A stretch of DNA of 24,131 nt, from the NCBI GenBank assembly GCA_039927975.1, contig JBDSTZ010000395.1, forward strand, positions 1-24,131, given 5' to 3'. A model generated the notes under the pieces. The model had not been told where the DNA came from, did not search any database, and saw only the letters and a list, made by a program, of their open reading frames with translations. Position 1 is the stretch's first letter. The number at the start of each line of letters is the position of its first letter. The stretch comes from JBDSTZ01 sp039927975 (GTDB taxonomy: Bacteria; Pseudomonadota; Gammaproteobacteria; Burkholderiales; Burkholderiaceae_D). Both the position numbers and the translations under genes were made by a program. Positions 7,710-15,152 of the stretch are shown in pieces.

Positions 7710-8753
7710 GTGAATAATACGAAGAAAATCGCCATGGCAGTCGCCATCGCCTGTTCCGCCGGGACCGCCCTGGCACAAGAAATCAATCCCTCCTGGTACA
7801 TCCAGCCGAGCGTGGTGGGCGTCAAGGTCGACCGCGACTTCGGCCTCGACAAGCGCGACGTCGGCGGCGGCCTCAAGTTCGGCAAGCCGATCAACGAGAT
7901 GTGGGACATCCAGTTCGGCGCCACCCACGTGCGCGCCGAGGACGGTCCCGCCCGCTACCACCAGACCCTGGTCGGCGTCGACGCCCTGCTGATGCTGTCG
8001 CGCAAAAACTTCCGCCCCTTCATCCTGTTGGGCGTGGGCGCCGAGCGCGACAAGGTGCAAAATCCGCTGCGCAACCGCACCGCCACCAACCCTTACTTCA
8101 CCGGCGGCCTGGGCTTCCAGCTCGGTCTGTCGGACCAGTGGGCGATGCAGGCCGACCTGCGCAGCGTGCGCGGCCGCCTGGACAGCGACGACGGTTTCGG
8201 CTTCACCCGCAGCAACAATAAATACCTGACCGTCGGCCTGAACTACGCCTTCAACAAACCGCCGGTAGCGTCGCCACCGCCGCCACCGCCAGCGCCGCCA
8301 CCGGTCGTCGTCGCGCCGCCGCCACCGCCGCCACCTCCGCCGCCACCTCCTCCTCCGCCGCCACCGCCGCGGTTCGAGAAAGTGACCCTGTCGGCGACCG
8401 AACTGTTCGCCTTCGACAGCGCCAGGCTGAACATGCCGCAACCCCGGCTTGACGATATCGCCGCCGCGCTGACCGCCGATCCGAGCATCACCGACGTCGA
8501 CGTCACCGGCTACGCCGACCGTCTCGGCTCCAGCAAGTACAACCTGAAACTGTCCGAGCGCCGCGCCCAAGCCGTGCGCGAATACCTGGTCGGCAAGGGT
8601 ATCGCCGGTTCGCGCCTGAAAGCCTACGGCAAGGGCGAAGCGAATCCGGTCGTCACCTGCACCAACAAGAAGCGTGCCGACCTGATCAAGTGCCTGGAAC
8701 CGAACCGCCGCGTGGAAGTCGAACAAATCACGATCGAACGCCGCGTGCAGTAA
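7710..8753 (+). CDS. OmpA-family outer membrane protein with polyproline linker
   Basis: Structural outer membrane protein that ties the membrane to peptidoglycan. The 347-residue product has a signal peptide cut after ALA at 22, an eight-strand-type barrel at about 25-182 (alternating aromatic strands, ending in GLNYAF), a Pro-rich linker at 184-220 with 18 consecutive prolines at 203-220, and an OmpA C-terminal domain at about 222-340. In that domain the peptidoglycan-binding Asp270 (GYAD) and Arg285 (LSERRA) are kept. C317 and C328 may form a disulfide. The GTG at 7710 is chosen over an upstream ATG at 7671 because GGGAG lies 7 bases before it and the signal peptide begins there. Confidence 0.9.
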   Translation: MNNTKKIAMAVAIACSAGTALAQEINPSWYIQPSVVGVKVDRDFGLDKRDVGGGLKFGKPINEMWDIQFGATHVRAEDGPARYHQTLVGVDALLMLSRKNFRPFILLGVGAERDKVQNPLRNRTATNPYFTGGLGFQLGLSDQWAMQADLRSVRGRLDSDDGFGFTRSNNKYLTVGLNYAFNKPPVASPPPPPPAPPPVVVAPPPPPPPPPPPPPPPPPPRFEKVTLSATELFAFDSARLNMPQPRLDDIAAALTADPSITDVDVTGYADRLGSSKYNLKLSERRAQAVREYLVGKGIAGSRLKAYGKGEANPVVTCTNKKRADLIKCLEPNRRVEVEQITIERRVQ

Positions 8754-8757
8754 GAAC

Positions 8758-8804
8758 CGTCGAGAGAACGCCCGCGTCCAGTCGAGCTGGGCGCGCGACG
8801 TTTT
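8758..8804 (+). terminator. Terminator after the OmpA-family gene
   Basis: GCGTCCAG/CTGGGCGC (one G-T pair) forms an upper stem around loop tcgag, and CGTCG/CGACG (8758-8762 with 8796-8800) can close a lower stem. TTTTA follows directly. Spacing right after the stop at 8753 supports a terminator. Confidence 0.6.
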
Positions 8805-8810
8805 ATTGGG

Positions 8811-8883
8811 AAAGGGCCCCATGGGCCAATGCCGTCAGAGACCATCTGAACTGAACGGTATTGGGCCCGAGGGGCTTTTTTTT
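8811..8883 (+). ncRNA. Long multi-part hairpin ending in eight T, directly before yihY
   Basis: Paired blocks nest in order: AAAG/CTTT, CCCC/GGGG, GGGCCAAT/ATTGGGCCC (one bulge), CCGT/ACGG, and an inner CAGA/TCTG around gacca. Eight T (8876-8883) follow the last block, and the yihY ribosome site begins 10 bases later. It may be a second intrinsic terminator for the gene before, a terminator-type attenuator in the yihY leader, or the 3' end of a small RNA. It does not match a riboswitch class I can name. Confidence 0.5.
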
Positions 8884-8905
8884 CAATGTAGCCAGGAGAA
8901 ATTCA

Positions 8906-9805
8906 ATGGAAATAAAGTCGTGGTTGCCTTTCTCCAAGCAAGTCGTGCACGTGCTGCGTTGCGCCTTCTCGGAGTGGATCGACCATCGCGCCGCCAGCAA
9001 GGGCGCCGCGCTGGCGTTCTACACCCTGTTTTCGATGGCGCCTATCCTGGTGCTGGTCATCGCCGTGGCCGGCTTCTTTTATGGCGCCGAAGCGGCCCAG
9101 GGCCAGTTGATCGGCCAGCTCAAAGGCTTGATGGGCAGCCAGGGCGCCGAAGCGATCCAGCTGGTGCTGGCCGGCGCGCGCAACCAGGACAGCGGCCTGA
9201 AGGCGACCATCATCGCCACCGTGCTGCTGCTGTTCGGCGCGACCACCGTGTTCGCCGAACTCAAGGACAGTCTCGATGAAATCTGGGACGTGCCCAAGCC
9301 GAAGGAATCGTCGTGGTGGGACGTGGTGCGCACGCGCCTGCTCTCATTCGGCCTGATCCTCGTGCTCGGCTTCCTGCTGCTGGTGTCGCTGGCCGTCAGC
9401 GCCGCCCTCGCCGTGCTGGAAAACTATGTCAGCGGCATGTGGAAGGACGCGACCGTGCTGCTGTCCTGGGTCGCCTGGCTGATCAGTTTCCTGGTCATCG
9501 CGGTGCTGTTCGGGGTGATCTACAAGCTGCTGCCGCGGATCCGGCTGTCGTGGCGCGACGTCACCATCGGCGCGCTCGGCACCGCAGCCATGTTCACCTT
9601 GGGGAAGTTCCTGATCGGCCTATACATCGGCAACAGCGGTGTGGCCAACAGCTTCGGCGCGGCCGGCTCGACCATCGCCATGCTGCTCTGGGTATACTAT
9701 TCGGCGCAGATCTTTTTCCTCGGCGCCGAATTCGCGCGTCAGTACGCAATTCAGCTTGGCAGCTTGCGCAACAAGGATCCGAAGGCGCCGGCAGTACCTG
9801 CCTAG
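8906..9805 (+). CDS. yihY: YihY/BrkB-family inner membrane protein
   Basis: Polytopic inner membrane protein of the YihY family, once mis-assigned as ribonuclease BN; its role is still unsettled (transport or envelope maintenance). The 299-residue product has six likely membrane segments, near 35-58, 92-112, 143-168, 186-212, 222-245 and 252-276. The family signatures ASKGAALAFYTLFSMAPIL and FGAAGSTIAMLLWVYYSAQIFFLGAE are both present. AGGAGA lies 7 bases before the ATG at 8906; upstream frame extension runs through the hairpin and is not coding. It converges with the AI-2E-family transporter gene. Confidence 0.9.
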   Translation: MEIKSWLPFSKQVVHVLRCAFSEWIDHRAASKGAALAFYTLFSMAPILVLVIAVAGFFYGAEAAQGQLIGQLKGLMGSQGAEAIQLVLAGARNQDSGLKATIIATVLLLFGATTVFAELKDSLDEIWDVPKPKESSWWDVVRTRLLSFGLILVLGFLLLVSLAVSAALAVLENYVSGMWKDATVLLSWVAWLISFLVIAVLFGVIYKLLPRIRLSWRDVTIGALGTAAMFTLGKFLIGLYIGNSGVANSFGAAGSTIAMLLWVYYSAQIFFLGAEFARQYAIQLGSLRNKDPKAPAVPA

Positions 9806-9847
9806 CGGCGCCAGAACGCGTGGTGAAGCGAAGGTCGTCGTATGAAG

Positions 9848-9871
9848 ATGGTGGAGTGAATGGTGGAGTGA
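9848..9871 (+). repeat. 12-bp exact tandem duplication
   Basis: ATGGTGGAGTGA occurs twice head to tail (9848-9859 and 9860-9871) in the 210-base purine-rich gap between the convergent yihY and transporter genes. The surrounding sequence to 9950 is full of degenerate GAAGCG/GATGAAGCG words. No gene is seen there. Confidence 0.8.
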
Positions 9872-10015
9872 ACGTAGCGACGTGACGAGGCGAAATGAAG
9901 TTGGCGAAGTGATGCGATGAAGCGATGAAGCGAGTGCGGCGAAGCGAATATGGCCAAACGGCCCGGCTCGCCGCCCTCGCCAGTCCGCTGCAGCGCTGAC
10001 ACCGCAGCGCGCGTC

Positions 10016-11470
10016 CTACTCGCCCAGCAGTTCCGCGACGACTTCCATCCCCTCGACCCGCTCGGCAACCACCTTGACGATCACCACCACCGGGACGCCG
10101 AGCAGCAATCCAGGGATGCCCCACAGCCAGCCCCAGAACAGCAGGCTGACAAAGACCGCCGCCGGATTCATCCGGGCGATCCGGCCGGTCATCCAGGTGG
10201 TGACAACGGTGCCCACCAGGGTCGCGATCGCCAGCGAGGTGCCGGCCACCAGCACCACCATGCGCAAGGATTCAAACTGCATGAAGGCGACCAGGCCGGT
10301 CGAGGCAGTAATCAGCAAGGGGCCGAAATACGGCATGATGTGCATGAGGCCGGCGAAAATGGCCCAGGCGCCGGCGTTCTCCAGGCCGATCGCCGTCAAG
10401 GCGCCCCACATCATCAGCGCCAGCAAGACATTGGTCACCAGCAGCATGAACATGTAGTTCTGGATCGAGGTGTTGATGTCGTCGAGGATGTGCACGGTCA
10501 CTTTCTTGCGCGTGAGCGAAGGGCCGGTCAGCTTGACCAGCTTGCGCTTGAAGGTGTCGCCGGCCAGCAGCAGAAAGAACACCAGGAAGACCACCATGGT
10601 CGCCTCGCTGGCGAAAGTGGCCAGGCTCATCGAACCGGCCAGCACCCAGTCCATCACCTTGATGCCGCTGCCGGCGACCGGCACGGGCCGCTTGACGGCC
10701 GGGCGCCGGCCATCGCCGCCCACATTGGCGGTGGCTTGTTCGATCTCGGCGGCCGCCGCCTGCATCTGCTGGATCGTGCTCGGCTGTCCGCCGCTGTTAC
10801 TGCTCAGCAGCTTGGAAACCTTGTGGGTGATCGTCGGCACTTCGTCGAGGATATTCAGGAATTCGCCCTGCACGCGCTGCATCACCAGCCCCAGCAACAT
10901 CAGGATGGCGACCGTGACCAGGGTGGCGCCGATGGCGCGCTTGATGTGTATTCGTTCGAGCCAGACCACCAGCGGGTTGAGGGTGTAGGCGATGAACACG
11001 CCCAGCAGCAGCGGGACGAGAAATTTTTGCGACCACTGCAGCGCGAACAGAAAGGCCACAGTGGCGATGATGCCCAGCGCCAGGCCGCGCGCATGTACAT
11101 GCAAGGGAAAGCGCAGGGACGAGCCAAGCGGCGCCGATTCCTCGAGCACACCGTGAGGATGGTCCGAGGAGGCGGATGCGGGATCGTCGGCGGGCGCATT
11201 GAAGGTGGCAGGCGCGGGCGCGGCGGGCGGTACTGGCGCTTTTGCCCCAGTGTCGGCGCTGGCGGCGACGTCGCCAATGGCATGTTTGTCTGAATGTGGG
11301 ACCGCGTCCGAACCTGAATGCGGGCCGGTATGGGAAGTGGCGTCGGAAGTGGCGCCGGAAGTGGTGTCGGAAGGTGCGTCGGATGTGGAGTCGGCGGAAG
11401 AAAGTTCGCCGGGCGCCGCGCTGGCGGTGGCAGCGGCGGGGACTGGCGGATGCGGATCTGCGAGCTTCAT
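10016..11470 (-). CDS. AI-2E (PerM/TqsA) family membrane transporter with long N-terminal extension
   Basis: Eight-segment inner membrane permease family whose members export autoinducer-2 or exchange Na+/H+; substrate cannot be told from sequence. The membrane core starts near residue 130 (LGIIATVAFLFALQWSQKFLVPLLLGVFIAY) and includes the family motif LMHIMPYFGPLL and the final segment WGWLWGIPGLLLGVPVVVIVK. Between segments 2 and 3 lies the usual large helical periplasmic loop. The first 125 residues are an unusual Ser/Thr/Asp/Ala/Pro-rich disordered extension that contains four-residue repeats. The ATG at 11470 has an AAAGAAG site; a start inside the extension is possible. Confidence 0.85.
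   Translation of the reverse strand: MKLADPHPPVPAAATASAAPGELSSADSTSDAPSDTTSGATSDATSHTGPHSGSDAVPHSDKHAIGDVAASADTGAKAPVPPAAPAPATFNAPADDPASASSDHPHGVLEESAPLGSSLRFPLHVHARGLALGIIATVAFLFALQWSQKFLVPLLLGVFIAYTLNPLVVWLERIHIKRAIGATLVTVAILMLLGLVMQRVQGEFLNILDEVPTITHKVSKLLSSNSGGQPSTIQQMQAAAAEIEQATANVGGDGRRPAVKRPVPVAGSGIKVMDWVLAGSMSLATFASEATMVVFLVFFLLLAGDTFKRKLVKLTGPSLTRKKVTVHILDDINTSIQNYMFMLLVTNVLLALMMWGALTAIGLENAGAWAIFAGLMHIMPYFGPLLITASTGLVAFMQFESLRMVVLVAGTSLAIATLVGTVVTTWMTGRIARMNPAAVFVSLLFWGWLWGIPGLLLGVPVVVIVKVVAERVEGMEVVAELLGE
11333..11392 (-). repeat. Five 12-bp units inside the transporter gene
   Basis: Units GGAAGTGGCGTC, GGAAGTGGCGCC, GGAAGTGGTGTC, GGAAGGTGCGTC and GGATGTGGAGTC run without gaps. 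Each encodes four residues on the minus strand of the type T/P-S-D-A/T, building the disordered N-terminal extension. Because the unit is a multiple of three, copy-number change would keep the frame. Confidence 0.85.
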
Positions 11471-11536
11471 TGGCTTCTTTGAGGTAAAAAATGCAGCCCG
11501 CTGCGCCGGCCAGGCGGCCGGCGCGAACAGGTCTGC

Positions 11537-11851
11537 TTATTTGACGCGAACGTCGTTCTTTACAGATACTACACCCTTGACGCCGCGCGCGATTTCCACG
11601 GCCTTGGTGGCGTCCTGTGGCTGGGCCACGAAACCGGACAATTGCACATCGCCCTTGAAGGTTTCGACGTTGATTTCGGTGGCCTTGAGGGTTGGCTCAT
11701 TGAAGATCGAGGCCTTCACCTTGGCGGTGATGACGCTGTCATCGATGAATTCGCCCGTGCCTTCCTTGGTGGAGGTGGAAGCGCAGCCAGCCATCGTGGC
11801 GACGAGCGAGGCGGCAAACAGCATGGTCGAGAGACGTTGTGCGATTTTCAT
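11537..11851 (-). CDS. BON-domain lipoprotein (OsmY-like)
   Basis: Periplasmic membrane-anchored lipoprotein; BON domains bind phospholipid or protect the envelope under osmotic stress. The 104-residue product has signal and lipobox MAGC with Cys23, then one BON domain at about 38-104 (ITAKVKASIFNEP, then INVETFKGDVQLSGFV, ending VKGVVSVKNDVRVK). AAGGAG lies 7 bases before the ATG at 11851. It is clearly a paralogue of the gene at 21388-21699, with the same CASTST start and INVET-KG-VQLSGFV core. It sits between the transporter gene and the cysteine-repeat gene, all on the minus strand. Confidence 0.88.
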   Translation of the reverse strand: MKIAQRLSTMLFAASLVATMAGCASTSTKEGTGEFIDDSVITAKVKASIFNEPTLKATEINVETFKGDVQLSGFVAQPQDATKAVEIARGVKGVVSVKNDVRVK

Positions 11852-11952
11852 GGTGAACTCCTTGTGGTGGTGGTGGTAAATCGTTGGTGCCCGGAATGGG
11901 CCTCCCGCTACGGATGCGGCCTTGCCTGACGCCGAGACGCCGGCTTGTGCGC

Positions 11953-12516
11953 CTACATGCCGTACTGGGATTTCGCGGTGGAGACACAACTGGCCTTCAC
12001 CGCACCGGCATACGCGTCGCACTTCTCGAGGGCGACTTTGTATTCGGCGGTTCGTTTGTCGTCGCGCGCATCGGTGCGCGCTTCGATGGCTTTCTTGTCG
12101 GCCTTGGCATCGGCTTGGGCCGCGATCAGGGTCGCCTTGGCTTCCGACACGCAGACATCTTTGGGATTGCCGGCCAGCGCGCCGCAGCGCGTCTTGTCGA
12201 GGTCGTAGTTGGCCGCGGCGATCTTCAGACGCGACTGGGTATAGGCGCGCAGGGTGTTCTTGTAGAGCGCGCCGGCCTCTTCCTCGGTGCGCACGCGGGC
12301 GGCCTTGGCCTCGGCCACGCACACATCTTTCGGATTGCCGGTGACGGCGTCGCACTTGGCGCGCGCCGCCTTGTAGGTGGCGGCGGCCTGGTCCTTCGCC
12401 TGCGCATACACCATCTTCGCTTCCGGTGTGGCGGCCTGGACCTGCGCGGCGCACAGCAGCGCGGCGGCGGCCAGCAGTAGGCGGTGGCGAGGTGCTTGAA
12501 GTAGGGTCGATTTCAT
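11953..12516 (-). CDS. Secreted protein with three C-x10-C repeats
   Basis: No named family is recognised. The 187-residue product has a signal peptide (about 1-29, cut near VQAA) and three repeats of about 55 residues. Each holds two cysteines 11 apart: C55/C66, C111/C122 and C166/C177. The first two share GNPKDVCV-EAKA; the third is degenerate (GAVKASCVSTAKS) and ends the protein. Flanks are Ala/Lys/Glu-rich and helical, so each unit may be a helical hairpin pinned by a disulfide in the periplasm. GGAGAT lies 6 bases before the ATG. A single copy of the same module occurs in the nearby gene at 13539. Confidence 0.75.
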   Translation of the reverse strand: MKSTLLQAPRHRLLLAAAALLCAAQVQAATPEAKMVYAQAKDQAAATYKAARAKCDAVTGNPKDVCVAEAKAARVRTEEEAGALYKNTLRAYTQSRLKIAAANYDLDKTRCGALAGNPKDVCVSEAKATLIAAQADAKADKKAIEARTDARDDKRTAEYKVALEKCDAYAGAVKASCVSTAKSQYGM

Positions 12517-12589
12517 GTTGGATCTCCGTGGTGCTTGTGACAGACGTTGTTGCTTAGCTACCGTTTTACGTCAGTTGCCTTAGCTCTTC

Positions 12590-12605
12590 TGTTCGGTGCC
12601 GAACA
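12590..12605. promoter_or_regulatory. Palindromic operator-like site in divergent region
   Basis: TGTTCGG-TG-CCGAACA has perfect 7-bp arms. It lies in the 215-base region between the divergent cysteine-repeat gene (minus, start 12516) and the glycine-zipper gene (plus, start 12732), so a bound protein could control both. The right half, TGCCGAACA, recurs at 21295-21303 upstream of the second BON gene. Confidence 0.4.
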
Positions 12606-12731
12606 CAGAAACCCGGAATTCTTCACTTCACACAATTGCTTACACACTGGGGATTTTGTGTGTGTGGCATCGCACAGACCGCCTAAACCTCGCTGCTTAT
12701 CCTGAACTCACACTTTTGTCAGGAGAACAAC

Positions 12732-13214
12732 ATGAAATTGAACACTACCCTCACCGCTCTCGTCGTCGCCGGTACCGCCATCTTGAGCGGCTGCGCCAGC
12801 ACCTCGCAGCCCTACAACAATGGCTACAGCAATAATGGCTACAACAACGGCTACAACACCTCGTCGAACGTGTCTTCCGGTTACGGCACCATCGATTCGA
12901 TCCAGGTCGTGCGCGGTTCGGGCGGCACCAACGGCGCAGGCGCCGTGGTGGGCGGCCTGGTCGGCGCACTGGTCGGCAACCAGGTCGGTAGTGGCAACGG
13001 CCGAACCGCCGCCACCGTCGCCGGCGCAGTCGGCGGCGCGGCCATCGGCAACAACGTCGAAGCCAATCGCAACGCCAACAATGGCCAGGACGCCTACCAG
13101 ATCAATATTCGCCTGGACAATGGCGAATACCGCAGCGTGACCCAGGACAGCGTGTACGACCTGCGCGTGGGCAACCGCGTGCGCGTGGTCGACGGCCGCG
13201 TCTATCGCTATTGA
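12732..13214 (+). CDS. Glycine-zipper 2TM lipoprotein (17-kDa surface antigen/SlyB type)
   Basis: Outer membrane lipoprotein of 160 residues. Lipobox LSGC places the lipid on Cys21. An Asn/Gly/Tyr repeat (NNGYSNNGYNNGYN, 29-42) acts as a linker. The glycine zipper is at about 66-107 (AVVGGLVGALVGNQVGSGNG, then GAVGGAAIGNNVE), followed by a small beta domain (121-160) reading YQINIRLDNGEYRSVTQD and ending VRVVDGRVYRY. SlyB-type proteins stabilise the outer membrane during stress. AGGAG lies 7 bases before the ATG. It is a paralogue of the protein at 23352-24104. Confidence 0.88.
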   Translation: MKLNTTLTALVVAGTAILSGCASTSQPYNNGYSNNGYNNGYNTSSNVSSGYGTIDSIQVVRGSGGTNGAGAVVGGLVGALVGNQVGSGNGRTAATVAGAVGGAAIGNNVEANRNANNGQDAYQINIRLDNGEYRSVTQDSVYDLRVGNRVRVVDGRVYRY

Positions 13215-13538
13215 TGACAAGGGCGCGCGCGCCGACGCGACGCGCCCCGCTTGCCGCGATGCTGACGGCACCTGATCAAAGCCGGCAATGCGCCGGCTTG
13301 TTTTTTTCGGCCAGCACGTCGTTGGCGCTGTCATCGTTAAATGTGGATGGGATCGGCAAGCCAGGTCACGCGTGCGTCGCGGCGGCGGCAAGTTCATGCC
13401 GCGATCAAAGCACGCTCCGCATGGAACTGTGACACCGCCTCCTCTCTATCCGCGCTGGCAATATCGTCCTGATTCACGCTGGCAAGGCCGTCCAGATCCG
13501 GCCAGACCAACGCCACCAACAAGAACAAGGAGCTCATC
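13215..13538 (+). other. 324-bp gap: terminator, then leader of the next gene
   Basis: After the terminator at 13279-13307 no gene is seen. The remaining 230 bases must hold the promoter of the gene at 13539. The best candidate is GGAACT (13423-13428), 16 bases, TCTAT (13445-13449), which resembles an RpoE-type ECF promoter; this is a weak call made by eye. Confidence 0.35.
13279..13307 (+). terminator. Intrinsic terminator of the glycine-zipper gene
   Basis: AAGCCGGC and GCCGGCTT form a perfect 8-bp stem with loop aatgc, followed by G and seven T. It lies 65 bases after the stop at 13214. Confidence 0.93.
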
Positions 13539-13904
13539 ATGCAACCGTCCGTCCACCCACGCATCATGCGCACGATCGTGCGCACCGCCCTGCTCGGCTG
13601 CCTGGCGATCGGCGCCGCCCAGGCCCAGGAATCGAGCGACGCCAATGTGCCAGCAGCCACCGCAAACAAGCAAGCGAGCGAAATCGCGCGCGGCGATCCG
13701 GCGCGCTGGTATCGGGCAGACGTGACCGAGGCGCAGCGCCTGCGTACGCTGCAAAAGGAAATCGGCGCGGCGCTGCAGGAAGCGCAGGGCAATTGCCGGC
13801 GCGGACCGGCCAGCGAGCGCGCCAGCTGCATGCGCGAGGCGCGTGCAACGTATCAGCAGGAAATGGCGAACGCGCGCGTCCCGCAGAGGTCGGCGGCGCG
13901 CTGA
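13539..13904 (+). CDS. Small secreted protein with one C-x10-C module
   Basis: A 121-residue product of no named family. The signal peptide covers about 1-29 (LLGCLAIGAAQAQ, cut after AQA); the cysteine at 21 lies in the hydrophobic core and is not a good lipobox. The mature part is Ala/Arg/Glu-rich and helical. C86 and C97 are 11 apart and sit in NCRRGPASERASCMREARA, which has the same spacing and the same C-x2-E-A-[KR]-A ending as the repeats of the protein encoded at 11953-12516. AAGGAG lies 7 bases before the ATG. It stands alone and converges with the patatin gene. Confidence 0.7.
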   Translation: MQPSVHPRIMRTIVRTALLGCLAIGAAQAQESSDANVPAATANKQASEIARGDPARWYRADVTEAQRLRTLQKEIGAALQEAQGNCRRGPASERASCMREARATYQQEMANARVPQRSAAR

Positions 13905-14024
13905 CGTTGCAGGCGGCGCGTCGGCACCAGCGCCGACAGCGCCTTGGTAGCGTCAGCGACCCCAACATCGCGCCGGCCCGAGTCGGAGGAATGAGCGGCG
14001 CGCCGCAGCACTGGCCGGGCCATC

Positions 14025-15152
14025 CTACTCCTCCGGCAAGTCATGCACGACCACCGAGCTGCCCTCGGCGACGGCGGCCAGCCACGGCGCCAGCTTGAGC
14101 GCGCGCATCGCGTCGGCATAGCCCTGGTCCCAGCGCCACTCGATCGAGCCGCGCGAGAAATTGACATCCTTGGCCGCCATGTTCCAGTCGCGGCCCGCGT
14201 ACAGCAGGCGCACCACGTGCAGCGTGCAATTGCAGCCGAGCGCCGCCAGATCTGCCGCATCGGCGGCGGTGCGTGACGCGGGTGGCAGACGGCCATACAG
14301 TTCGCGCAGCTTTTGCTGCATGGCGTGGGTGCTGGAGTAATCCTCGATCTGGCGCTTCGAGCGCGAGGCGTAGGTCAAATCTTTCTGGCGCGTATAGACT
14401 TCGTCCATGGTGGTCGGCTCGGGGCCATCCGCGCTCCACAGATCGATCATGAAGCACAGGGTATCGCCCTGCGGCAGTTCATTGAGCACCGATTCGAGCG
14501 GTGTGTTGGAATACAAGCCGCCATCCCAGTACAGTTCCTTGTCGATGCGCACCGGCGCGAAGCCCGGCGGCAAACTGCCGCTGGCGCGCACATGGTCCGC
14601 AGTGATTTCGCCGTTGATGCTCTCGAAGGGAGTCAACTGGCCGGTCGTCACGTTGATCGCGTTGACGGTCAGGCGCATGCCGCCTTCGGCGTTCAGGTAA
14701 TCGAAGTCGACCAGCTCGTTGAGGGTCGTGCGCAAGGGCGTGGTGTCGTAAAAGGATGCCTCTTCCGGCGCCACCGTGGCACCCAGCGCGAAACCGCTGA
14801 AGTAGCGCGGCGCGAAGAAGCCGGGCACCCCGCGGGTGACGGTGTCGAGCGTGTTGAGCCAGATGTTGGTGCGCCGCTCGCGGTCGTCGATGCGGCTCAT
14901 GTCGAGCGGGTCGGGATGCGCGACCAGGTCCCAAAAGGCCTTGACCTTGTGCAGCCGGTTGGCTTGTTCATTGCCGGCGATCAGGGCCGCGTTGATGGCG
15001 CCGATCGAGGTGCCGACAATCCAGTCAGGTACCAGGTCGTGCTCGTGCAGCGCCTGGTAGACGCCGGCCTGGTAGGCGCCGAGCGCGCCGCCGCCTTGCA
15101 AGACCAGGACGATACGCAGTTTGTTCGGATTGAGATCACGGGCATGGGTCAT
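14025..15152 (-). CDS. Patatin-like phospholipase
   Basis: Serine lipid hydrolase with a Ser-Asp dyad, acting on phospholipids or acyl chains. The 375-residue product has the oxyanion motif QGGGALGAYQAG at 19-30, nucleophile elbow G47-T-S49-I-G, and catalytic D210-G-G (YWDGGLYSN). The C-terminal third (about 235-375) is characteristic of the bacterial patatin subgroup with a DUF3734-like tail (TYASRSKRQIEDY). No signal peptide, so it is probably cytoplasmic or membrane-associated. Start at 15152 (MTHARDL) is a guess: the domain begins soon after, but ribosome sites are weak; ATG further upstream, near 15218, is in frame and possible. Confidence 0.85.
   Translation of the reverse strand: MTHARDLNPNKLRIVLVLQGGGALGAYQAGVYQALHEHDLVPDWIVGTSIGAINAALIAGNEQANRLHKVKAFWDLVAHPDPLDMSRIDDRERRTNIWLNTLDTVTRGVPGFFAPRYFSGFALGATVAPEEASFYDTTPLRTTLNELVDFDYLNAEGGMRLTVNAINVTTGQLTPFESINGEITADHVRASGSLPPGFAPVRIDKELYWDGGLYSNTPLESVLNELPQGDTLCFMIDLWSADGPEPTTMDEVYTRQKDLTYASRSKRQIEDYSSTHAMQQKLRELYGRLPPASRTAADAADLAALGCNCTLHVVRLLYAGRDWNMAAKDVNFSRGSIEWRWDQGYADAMRALKLAPWLAAVAEGSSVVVHDLPEE

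Noticed and set aside
10016..11470. Quorum-sensing function for the AI-2E-family transporter
   Set aside because: The family name covers several transport roles, and no luxS or receptor gene is near, so no signal molecule can be assigned.
13423..13449. RpoE-type promoter GGAACT-N16-TCTAT
   Set aside because: Kept only as a weak note in the gap entry. A single match found by eye in a GC-rich region has low weight, and similar motifs are not seen upstream of the other envelope genes.
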